From positions 124,001 through 188,000 of the forward strand of contig CAZHYQ010000004.1 in the NCBI GenBank assembly GCA_964536805.1: a stretch of DNA of 64,000 bases, written 5' to 3'. Both the position numbers and the translations under genes were made by a program. The notes beneath the pieces are model-generated. The model had not been told where the DNA came from. It saw only the letters and a program-made list of their open reading frames with translations, and searched no databases. Shown in pieces: positions 42,189 through 49,046 of this stretch. How positions within the stretch are numbered: the first letter of the stretch is position 1; the number at the start of each line of letters is the position of its first letter. This stretch comes from Longilinea sp964536805. Its GTDB lineage: Bacteria; Chloroflexota; Anaerolineae; Anaerolineales; Anaerolineaceae.

Positions 42189-42982
42189 CCTTCTTCACTG
42201 AGCACAGGAATATGTATCCCATCTTGTTGCAGCACTTCACGCGCCAGCGCAGAATAGGATCGAGCCGCAGTCGACTCGGGCGCGTAAATGGAAATGGGCT
42301 GACCATAGGAGGGGGCTTCAGCAAGACGTATGCTGCGCGGAATGATCGTCTGGAAAACCCGATCCGGGAAATACTTTCTTACCTCGCTGACGACATCCAA
42401 AGCAAGGCGGGTCCGGCCATCGTACATTGTCAGAATCACGCCGCGCACCTGTAGATTTGGAAACAAAGATGCACGAACGCGCGAAAGCGTTTGGGTTAAC
42501 TGCCCCAATCCTTCGAGCGCCAGATATTCACACTGTACCGGGATCAGCACGCCGTTCCTTCCGGCGACCAGGCCGTTGACGGTAAGAATGCTGAGTGAAG
42601 GGGGGCAATCGATCAGAATATAGTCGTAGCGGTCCATGACCGGTGCCAGCGCATCCTTGAGCCGGTGTTCGCGGTTGGAAACCTCGATCAGTTCTACTTC
42701 TGCGCCGGCCAAGGCAGGAGAGGCTGGCAAAACGGATATTTTTAATTTGGGGTTGTGTAGTATTTGCGGTCCAACAGGGTTATCGCCAATCAAAACTTCA
42801 TAGGTACCGTTTTTGACTGTCTTCTTGTCGATTCCAAGCGAAGATGTGGCATTCGCCTGGGGATCCAGGTCGACCAACAGGACGCGCTGCCCGTAATAAC
42901 CCAGGTAGGCACCCAGGTTAATGGCGCAGGTGGTTTTTCCGACGCCGCCTTTTTGATTCACCAGTGTGTAGATGCGTGCCAT
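42185..42982 (-). CDS. parA: Chromosome partitioning ATPase ParA (Soj)
   Basis: Deviant Walker-type ATPase that forms a DNA-bound gradient pulling ParB-parS complexes. 265 residues, small chromosomal Soj type without an N-terminal HTH. Deviant Walker A KGGVGKTTCAINLG (about 11-24), switch I LVDLDPQANATSSLG, Walker B YILIDCPPSLSILTVNG. Basic DNA-contact residues lie in VRASLFPNLQVRGVIL and FPDRVFQTIIPRS. The ATG is preceded by AAGG, and the PfkB stop lies three bases upstream, so the run PfkB-parA-parB-amidohydrolase is probably one operon. Confidence 0.96.
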   Translation of the reverse strand: MARIYTLVNQKGGVGKTTCAINLGAYLGYYGQRVLLVDLDPQANATSSLGIDKKTVKNGTYEVLIGDNPVGPQILHNPKLKISVLPASPALAGAEVELIEVSNREHRLKDALAPVMDRYDYILIDCPPSLSILTVNGLVAGRNGVLIPVQCEYLALEGLGQLTQTLSRVRASLFPNLQVRGVILTMYDGRTRLALDVVSEVRKYFPDRVFQTIIPRSIRLAEAPSYGQPISIYAPESTAARSYSALAREVLQQDGIHIPVLSEEG

Positions 42983-42984
42983 TC

Positions 42985-43842
42985 TTAGACCTTGGAGATT
43001 ATTTCCAGCAGCGCCGTCTGGACTTCATCGGCGGTCGGCGTGCCAGCCAGACCGGGACGGGTGACAGAATGGGCTGCCAGTTGCGTGGCAAAACGGGCTG
43101 CCTCCCACGGGTCGCGGGTTTGCGAGAGGCGAATAAAAAAGGCAGCGGCGAAGACGTCTCCCGCACCGGTCGGATCCTCTTCAACCACGGCGGGGGGTTT
43201 GAAATAACGCAGATCGCCATTCCAGTAGAGGCGCGCTCCGCGGACGCCTTCAGTGACAACCATGACCGGGATCGATGCCAGCATTTCTTCAATGCGGCTT
43301 TCATCTCCCTGGACATCTTCAATGCTGAGTACCGCCGCATCCGCATTTTCCAGCACAAAACGGGCTTCGGGCCAATCGGTGGGATGGATTTGCTGGTCAG
43401 AATTCCAGGTCCGCAGCCATCCCTGCGGTGTCAGGCAGACTAGAGAATCGGAGAAGGCGCGCGCCAGGCGCGGATCCACTTCCTGTGCAACCGGTCCGAG
43501 GTGGACGATTGGCGTGTTGCGCCAGGTCACTGGCACCATGGAAAAATCCAGTTCGGCAGCCACATGATGAATGAATTGGATGCGGCCGTTGGGGGTCTGG
43601 ATATTTTCGAAAGTGGTTGAATGATCTGCCTGGCGCATCGAGATGGAAACTCCCTTGAGGTCAGCCAGATTGATGTCGCTGGCGCAGGAGGTGACTATGC
43701 CAACCCGCAAACCGATCGCAAGGGCTGTGCGGGCGGCATAAGAAGCCGTGCCGCCGAGGACGGAGCCGTTTGCTGTCAAATCCTGGGTAAGATGGCCAAT
43801 GATTAAATAATCCACCGGCTCGATCGGTGCAAGGTTGAGCAT
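42985..43842 (-). CDS. PfkB-family carbohydrate/nucleoside kinase
   Basis: 285 residues, ribokinase-fold kinase with an unassigned sugar or nucleoside substrate. The family motif 2 DPTGAGDVFAAAFFIRL holds the anion hole and catalytic Asp. Near the N-terminus the glycine-rich pattern is GGTASYAARTALAIGL. The lid and central strands are typical; the absence of clear substrate-specific motifs prevents naming (a short-form adenosine or ribose-type kinase is possible). It precedes parA by three bases. A minus-strand TATAAT (43854-43849) is six bases before the ATG with no ribosome site, so this gene and the downstream par genes may start from a leaderless promoter. Confidence 0.88.
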   Translation of the reverse strand: MLNLAPIEPVDYLIIGHLTQDLTANGSVLGGTASYAARTALAIGLRVGIVTSCASDINLADLKGVSISMRQADHSTTFENIQTPNGRIQFIHHVAAELDFSMVPVTWRNTPIVHLGPVAQEVDPRLARAFSDSLVCLTPQGWLRTWNSDQQIHPTDWPEARFVLENADAAVLSIEDVQGDESRIEEMLASIPVMVVTEGVRGARLYWNGDLRYFKPPAVVEEDPTGAGDVFAAAFFIRLSQTRDPWEAARFATQLAAHSVTRPGLAGTPTADEVQTALLEIISKV

Positions 43843-43859
43843 GGCCCAATTATACCTGA

Positions 43860-44468
43860 CTATTGGCCTGGCTCTTCTGCCGGACTTTCTTCGATTACTT
43901 CTTCATTTTCTATTTTGGCGTGTTCAACTTCCTCTTCGACAACCGGTTGCGAATCGACTTCTTCCGCAGCCAAGGAGGTGGTTGGCAAGGACTGAAGTGC
44001 ATCATCCATCGTAATGTTCTCCCGGCGCGCCCCGGGTGCTGGCGTAGCGCAGTAAGGACAAAGATTCCAGGGGAGTTCTATCAAGCGGCCGCATTGGTGG
44101 CAGCGTTTCTTCAGCCGGGTGTGGCAATGCGGGCAAGCCATCCAATCCGGCTCGATATGGCGCGAGCAGCCAGGACAGACCGGAATTTCTTCAATGGTTT
44201 GCAGCAATGCTTCTTCTTCCAAAGTGCGCTGGTATTCTTCTTCCAATGTCCGGGCTGGGCGCAGGATCAGGTAAACCAGAACCCCGGGCAAAAAAAGCAC
44301 AGCCACCACCAGCACCGCCAAAACGCGTGCCAATGGATCGCGCGCGCGTGAACGAATATCGCGGAAGGTCCAGATAACCAGGCTTAACCACAATGCGGCG
44401 ATGAACGCGGCGCCGAAGGCTGTGCCAAAAAGGGTGAAATTACTGAGGGTTACGGGATCGAACGTCAT
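43860..44468 (-). CDS. Membrane protein with two zinc ribbons
   Basis: 202 residues from the ATG at 44468, with GGAGAAA upstream; an open frame reaches 44549 but overlaps an upstream -10-like TATAAT and is not preferred. Two membrane helices (about 12-31 and 46-66) are followed by a charged region with EEEYQRTLEEEALLQTIEE. Two Cys4 zinc ribbons follow: CPGC with CPHC, and CHQC with CPYC. The C-terminal tail is acidic with many Glu residues. Zinc ribbons of this kind are common in proteins of unknown function in Chloroflexota; no partner is indicated. Confidence 0.82.
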   Translation of the reverse strand: MTFDPVTLSNFTLFGTAFGAAFIAALWLSLVIWTFRDIRSRARDPLARVLAVLVVAVLFLPGVLVYLILRPARTLEEEYQRTLEEEALLQTIEEIPVCPGCSRHIEPDWMACPHCHTRLKKRCHQCGRLIELPWNLCPYCATPAPGARRENITMDDALQSLPTTSLAAEEVDSQPVVEEEVEHAKIENEEVIEESPAEEPGQ

Positions 44469-44597
44469 GGAATTTCTCCAACGCCGAATTATAGCATGGA
44501 GATGGAATTCGCGGATTTCGATCTGGTATTGAGCTTGCGTGAAGTACAAAGCTCAACTATATTTTTAATCGAAACCATGTAAACAAGGCGGGGAAAA

Positions 44598-45302
44598 ATG
44601 ATCCATGAACAGGCGGGTGGTTACCGGATTTTGGATCTTGAGAGCAACGACCGGCCGCGCGAGCGGCTTGAATTGCTCGGCGCAGAGGCGTTAAACAATG
44701 CCGAACTGCTGGCCATTTTGTTGCGGGTGGGCATACCGGGCGAGAACGCAGTCCAATTAGGCCAGCGCCTGCTACAGGAATTTAACGGTTTGATTGGTTT
44801 ACAGCGCGCTTCGTTTGTCGATGTGTGCGCAGTCAAAGGACTGGGCCTTGCCAAGGCCGCCCAGATCAAGGCTGCCATCGAATTGGGCCGGCGCCTGGCA
44901 GCCCAATCGGTGGAAGACCGGCCGGCGGTGCATTCACCGGCTGACGCGGCGGAACTGGTGCGCTATGAAATGGCGGCGCTGCCGCAGGAGCAGTTGTGGG
45001 TGCTGGTGCTCGACACGCGCAACCGCGTGCTGGGCATTGAAAAGGTGTATAAAGGATCGCTGAACTCCTCCATGGTGCGCATAGGCGAACTATTTCGCCC
45101 GGCCATTCAACGCAACGCCGCGTCTATCATCGTGGTGCATAACCACCCCAGCGGCGATCCGACCCCCAGTCCTGAGGATGTGGCCATGACGCGCGGCATC
45201 CTCGAAGCCGGCAAGTTGATGGATGTTGAACTTCTCGACCACCTGGTGATCGGTCAGGGTCGCTACATTTCCATGAAGGAGAAGGGGCTGGGTTTTGCTT
45301 AA
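44598..45302 (+). CDS. radC: RadC/JAB-domain DNA repair-associated protein
   Basis: 234 residues. N-terminal helix-hairpin-helix region with RPRERLELLGAEALNNAELLAILLR and KGLGLAKAAQIKAAIELGR; C-terminal JAB1/MPN-like domain with the JAMM-type metal motif HNHPSGDPTPSPED and preceding RVGELFRPAIQRNAASIIVVHNHP. RadC was once linked to repair, but its biological role is unsettled; deubiquitinase-like metal chemistry is inferred only from the fold. ATG with GGGGAAAA upstream. A tRNA gene follows on the same strand after about 60 bases with its own promoter. Confidence 0.92.
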   Translation: MIHEQAGGYRILDLESNDRPRERLELLGAEALNNAELLAILLRVGIPGENAVQLGQRLLQEFNGLIGLQRASFVDVCAVKGLGLAKAAQIKAAIELGRRLAAQSVEDRPAVHSPADAAELVRYEMAALPQEQLWVLVLDTRNRVLGIEKVYKGSLNSSMVRIGELFRPAIQRNAASIIVVHNHPSGDPTPSPEDVAMTRGILEAGKLMDVELLDHLVIGQGRYISMKEKGLGFA

Positions 45303-45314
45303 CAGGCCCATTTA

Positions 45315-45343
45315 TTGACAAAACCTCCGCCTCATAGTAAACT
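45315..45343 (+). promoter_or_regulatory. Promoter of the CAU tRNA gene
   Basis: Perfect TTGACA at 45315-45320, a 17-base spacer and TAAACT at 45338-45343 (four of six matches to TATAAT). The expected start near 45350 is about 12 bases before the mature tRNA. Confidence 0.65.
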
Positions 45344-45361
45344 AACCCCCGCACAACACTC

Positions 45362-45433
45362 GGCGAGGTAGCTCAACGGTGGAGCAGTGGACTCATAAGC
45401 CATTGGTTGTGGGTTCAAATCCCACCCTCGCCA
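45362..45433 (+). tRNA. tRNA with CAU anticodon (probably Ile2, possibly Met)
   Basis: A complete 72-base cloverleaf: acceptor GGCGAGG/CCTCGCC, D stem GCTC/GAGC, anticodon stem GTGGA/GCCAT with loop CTCATAA (anticodon CAT at 45394-45396), T stem GTGGG/CCCAC with TTCAAAT loop. The discriminator is A; the CCA end is not encoded. The top of the anticodon stem contains an A-G mismatch (45391 with 45399). The variable loop TGGTT and stretch GGACTCATAAGCC resemble bacterial tRNA-Ile2, whose C34 is changed to lysidine by TilS, more than elongator Met, which usually has AGGTC. Identity is not certain. Confidence 0.85.
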
Positions 45434-45434
45434 C

Positions 45435-45470
45435 AAAAAAACGATCCGGATTACGGGATCGTTTTTTTTA
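45435..45470 (+). terminator. Terminator after the tRNA
   Basis: ACGATCC near 45441 pairs with GGATCGT, followed by eight Ts, with a mirrored A-run before the stem. It ends the tRNA transcript, and its T-rich opposite side could also serve the convergent protease gene. Confidence 0.75.
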
Positions 45471-45497
45471 TGTGGTTAGGATTACAGCCTTTACTCG

Positions 45498-47978
45498 TTA
45501 CTTTACTTGAATCTGGCCATACGAAGCCACCTGGTTGCCGTCGAGGTCCTCAACAATATAACCGAGGATGTAATCGCCGGCAGCGGCATAAAGTTGCTTC
45601 CAGCTTAATCCGGTTTCGCTGAAGGTCAGCGTTTTGCCGTCCTGGTAGGATGTTGCTGTAACGTTACCCTTGCTATCAAGGTCGAGCCATTTTTCTGAAA
45701 TGGTGAAGGTATCTCCAACGGAGGGCACAATCTCGCGCGGTGCACTGGCAGAATCGCTGCCTGTGAAGCTGGCAACTTTTTGAAGCTGCCCGTTGGCAAA
45801 ATACAGGCGTGCCGTGCGGGTGTCGCCGCTGTCAGCAAATGTATAAGTGCCATCCACTGCATATACTGCTTCTTCGGCGGAAGCACCGTAGCTTATCGGC
45901 GTCAACAGCGCTTCGGCGGTGGTTGTGCCATCGCTGATGGCATAAACAATTGGTTCCCAGGCAAACTGCATGTTGAAACCGCCGGCATCCCATACAGGGT
46001 AATAAACGCCGTTGATCTGTTGGGTATCGGAGCTGGAGAGATAATCGGAATCGGCGACATAAATTGAGTTGGCAGTTGAGTCATAGTAGCCCAACAGGAA
46101 TTTGATGTAGCCGATATTCTCGCCGGAAATTTCAGCGCTCATATCGATGGAATCACCTGGCGCCACAGCGGTTTTTGAAAAGGTTATATCCGAGATCTGG
46201 ATGCCCCCGGATGCCGGAGCCCGGACCGCCGTGCTGGGAATGACTGCGCTGCGCGTCGATTGCTGGAAGGTTTCGCCGGAATAGTGGTAGGAAAGAAAGT
46301 CATCCCACAGCGATTCAGTGGCAAAACGATTGGCCACGCCGGTGTAAGACTGCGCACCAGCGACGGGTGACTGGTATAGACTGGAATTGGGGAAATAAAT
46401 CGAAATTCCGGTGGCCCCTGGTTTTTGCGACCCGTGCCGCTCTGCAATGATGGCAGATTGGATGGCGCCGATCAAGGCATTTGATGCTTCGCCCACATCC
46501 CGTTTACCGGCGGAGCGGGCAACCAGTTCTGAAAAGTTGCCAAGATCGATGAAGGAGGCCGGCACCTGCGTGCCGAAAATGGACGTGAACGATTGGGCGT
46601 AGGAACGCGCCTGTGCCACATAGCGTTGGTCTGCGGATTGAAGGGTGAAAGCCAGGTTGTTCAGCGCATCATTGACCGCGGGAATGCTGGATAAATCGAC
46701 GGCAGTCAGGGTAATATCGCGGCTTAACTGGCGTGATACCTGATCTGCCGAAGGAACGCTAGCTGCACCAAAAAGGCTGTTGATGGTAGAGCCGCGCCCA
46801 ACAAAGCTGGCGCGTGCCTGGTCATCGACAATCCGCTCATCGTCTGTAATGTAGCTGTCGACAATAAATTTACTCAGGCTCGCTCCGTCAATGCTGGGGT
46901 TATTTGATAATTCCGTCAGGAACGCGGTATAGGCCCAGCCCAAGGAAGGTTCTGTTTCCTCCGATACCACGGCATAACGGCCGTGTGGTTCAAGAGCGGT
47001 GAGCACTTCAATCTGGCTCATCAAACAGGCATCCAACCCGATCATCTCAAATTTATCGATACCAGTCTGGCTGCGAATATCGGTCAGCGCCTGATCGAGT
47101 TGATAAAGATACATTGCGTTTCCAATGGCGCTGGTGATGGGCATATTTGAATTGCCGCGGGAGGTCGACGTTGGATCGGTAAATCCGCCCGGCCAACCCA
47201 TGCCATGATCGGAAAGAATGAGGGCATATTTGTCGGCTGGATAATTTTTGACTGCCCAGGTGACGAAGTCCACCAGCGTCTGGCCGTTGGACATATTGAC
47301 TTCGCCCAGGTCAGCTATTTCCTTGGAATGAATCTGGTCCAGGTTGTCATCCTGAGTTACATAGAACCGTTTGGTTGATGTCCAATTGCCATCGCCCTGG
47401 TATGCACCCGCAAAACGGTCAATTTGGGCAACGATTTGAACATTGCTGGAAGAACCGACCCTTTCGGCTTCATTCAAATCGAAATAAATATCCTGTTCCA
47501 GAACTTTATCGTCAGCATCCTGGTAAAGCATTACGGTCCATTTATCGCCGCTGGTGGCGGCTGAAGGCGGGCGGGTGGGACGCTTGGTAGGGGTCGCAAG
47601 TGCTGTTTGCGGCATCGCCTGGGTTGGTTCGATAAATTCAGTTGTTGGCAGGTCCTGCTGGTCGGTAGTGCCCGTACCGCCGTTCAGCATCCCGGGAAGA
47701 ATAAAAATGGCAAACAGAATGATGAGGATGATGATAACGAGGGGGGATTTAAATAACCCCGATGGCAGCGGGCTGCCAGAGCTGCCGCCTGAATATCCAC
47801 CTCCGCCGGATGAACCTCCACCGTAAGAACCTCCACTGCCTGATGATGACTGCGTGGTGGAAGGACGGCTGGGTTGTTCACGTTGGGGTGCGTCCGCCCG
47901 CCCGCTGGGTCCACCGCCCGAACCAGCCGGCCGACGGCGGTCAACGCGGACTGTGGGTTTATTATCATTCATTGTCAT
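45498..47978 (-). CDS. Membrane-anchored clostripain-family (C11) cysteine protease
   Basis: 826 residues. N-terminal 1-78 is cytoplasmic and low complexity: basic, then Ser/Gly-rich. One membrane helix (79-98, SPLVIIILIILFAIFILPGML region) makes a type II anchor with the rest outside. A Thr/Pro linker (about 108-140) leads to the C11 peptidase domain with catalytic His258 in LILSDHGMGW and Cys318 in GLDACLMSQIEV. The C-terminal about 230 residues are beta-rich, probably accessory domains. C11 enzymes cleave after Arg/Lys, usually after self-processing; the cleaved site here is not identified. Surface protease is the likely role. Confidence 0.88.
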   Translation of the reverse strand: MTMNDNKPTVRVDRRRPAGSGGGPSGRADAPQREQPSRPSTTQSSSGSGGSYGGGSSGGGGYSGGSSGSPLPSGLFKSPLVIIILIILFAIFILPGMLNGGTGTTDQQDLPTTEFIEPTQAMPQTALATPTKRPTRPPSAATSGDKWTVMLYQDADDKVLEQDIYFDLNEAERVGSSSNVQIVAQIDRFAGAYQGDGNWTSTKRFYVTQDDNLDQIHSKEIADLGEVNMSNGQTLVDFVTWAVKNYPADKYALILSDHGMGWPGGFTDPTSTSRGNSNMPITSAIGNAMYLYQLDQALTDIRSQTGIDKFEMIGLDACLMSQIEVLTALEPHGRYAVVSEETEPSLGWAYTAFLTELSNNPSIDGASLSKFIVDSYITDDERIVDDQARASFVGRGSTINSLFGAASVPSADQVSRQLSRDITLTAVDLSSIPAVNDALNNLAFTLQSADQRYVAQARSYAQSFTSIFGTQVPASFIDLGNFSELVARSAGKRDVGEASNALIGAIQSAIIAERHGSQKPGATGISIYFPNSSLYQSPVAGAQSYTGVANRFATESLWDDFLSYHYSGETFQQSTRSAVIPSTAVRAPASGGIQISDITFSKTAVAPGDSIDMSAEISGENIGYIKFLLGYYDSTANSIYVADSDYLSSSDTQQINGVYYPVWDAGGFNMQFAWEPIVYAISDGTTTAEALLTPISYGASAEEAVYAVDGTYTFADSGDTRTARLYFANGQLQKVASFTGSDSASAPREIVPSVGDTFTISEKWLDLDSKGNVTATSYQDGKTLTFSETGLSWKQLYAAAGDYILGYIVEDLDGNQVASYGQIQVK

Positions 47979-48273
47979 TTTGCGACCTTTCAGGATGCCA
48001 TTGGAAAGTTATGGAGATTAATCCGATATGGGGTATTTCTTAGGGGGATTTGTTCTGATTATACAATATCGCGCAGGATTCGGCAGGGTGAGCGGGCCGA
48101 ACCATCCGCCTGTTGAAAAACAGTTAGAAAATTGCCACGCCTCGTTGCGAAACGATCCAAGCCCAATTGGTGATCGTTCACAGCGAATAAAAAAGAGGAG
48201 GACACATTTCTGTCCTCCTCCTGGTGAGGTTTCTACTTGTAGATCGAGCCAGCCTTAACGGTGTAGATTGCCA
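47979..48273. other. Gap between the C11 protease and the unknown small gene
   Basis: About 295 bases with no convincing gene. It contains the minus-strand terminator at 48188-48220 that closes the unknown gene beyond, and otherwise sequence upstream of the protease. I see no clear promoter motif for the protease. Confidence 0.4.
48188..48220 (-). terminator. Terminator after the unknown gene (minus strand)
   Basis: On the minus strand GAGGAGGACA and its complement TGTCCTCCTC form a ten-base-pair stem around a six-base loop, followed by six Ts. Confidence 0.8.
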
Positions 48274-48759
48274 TTAACCTAAAACGGCCGCCAGGTCTTT
48301 TAATACCGCTTGCTCCGCGGAATCCACGACGGATTTTGCGCCAATGCCAAGGAACCCGCCTGTTTTGGTTTCTGCTGTCTGGCGGGCCATGTCCAGTAGA
48401 AACCGCTTATAGCCATCTCCTCCAGGGACGCTTGAAACAATTCCGGCAGCGTCCGAAATGATTTTCTTTAATTCGTCCCGGACGCTTGCTGGATCTTTCT
48501 TTTCAAACTCAACGGTATTTTCCCTGGCCTCCTGGTAGTCCATTCCTTTCATAAGCAGGAGTAAATCGTCCACCAAAGGACCATAACCGCTGCCGCCGGC
48601 TTTTTCGGATAATTCCGCCGCAAATTTACTGGCGGAAAACACCTCCTTTAAGGTCTCAAAGGCTCCGCCGCTGGCCATGGAAACGATTGTAGAGGCCGCT
48701 CCCGGAGCGCTCACCAACGTTTTCAATTGTTCAGGGGTGAACTGATCTTTGATGCTCAT
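48274..48759 (-). CDS. Hypothetical alpha-helical protein
   Basis: Not recognised. 161 residues from the ATG at 48759, preceded by AAGGAG; an open frame extends to 48837 without a ribosome site. Composition is helical and Ala/Lys/Asp-rich with no membrane segment or cysteine; motifs include QFTPEQLKTLVSAPGAASTIVS, LLLLMKGMDYQEA and KSVVDSAEQAVLKDLAAVLG. It stands alone between two terminators or gaps. The regular spacing of charged residues suggests a helical bundle. No function is proposed. Confidence 0.75.
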   Translation of the reverse strand: MSIKDQFTPEQLKTLVSAPGAASTIVSMASGGAFETLKEVFSASKFAAELSEKAGGSGYGPLVDDLLLLMKGMDYQEARENTVEFEKKDPASVRDELKKIISDAAGIVSSVPGGDGYKRFLLDMARQTAETKTGGFLGIGAKSVVDSAEQAVLKDLAAVLG

Positions 48760-49046
48760 TTTGGACTCCTTTTCAATTTGCCTGATTATTGAGGGGTACC
48801 TGCGCCATTGGCTGCCATTTCGCCGAATCCACAGCATTATTCGCCAACCTTTTGGTGCAATTTGGTTATAACACGAACTGTCGGGGTGAAAATGATCAAA
48901 TTATGCTAAGCCACTATTTGGTGTTCCGGCATATGGAAATTGAGCATCCTTATGGGGTAAAATTCCAAGGTCCGCCCACCCGGTTTTGACTGCCGTGAAT
49001 GGAAAAGTTGACAACCATACGTCGTATCATGGAGATCGAGGAAAAA
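48760..49046. other. Intergenic gap before the M16C peptidase
   Basis: About 287 bases. Apart from the divergent start region of the unknown gene I see no gene, tRNA or clear promoter. A TAAAAT near 48957 could be a -10 box for the peptidase. The open frame of the peptidase reaches back to 48999. Confidence 0.35.

Noticed and set aside
41322..42982. parAB considered as a plasmid partition module
   Set aside because: Both proteins are of the small chromosomal Soj/Spo0J type, embedded in a housekeeping run, and there is no replication or mobilisation gene nearby.
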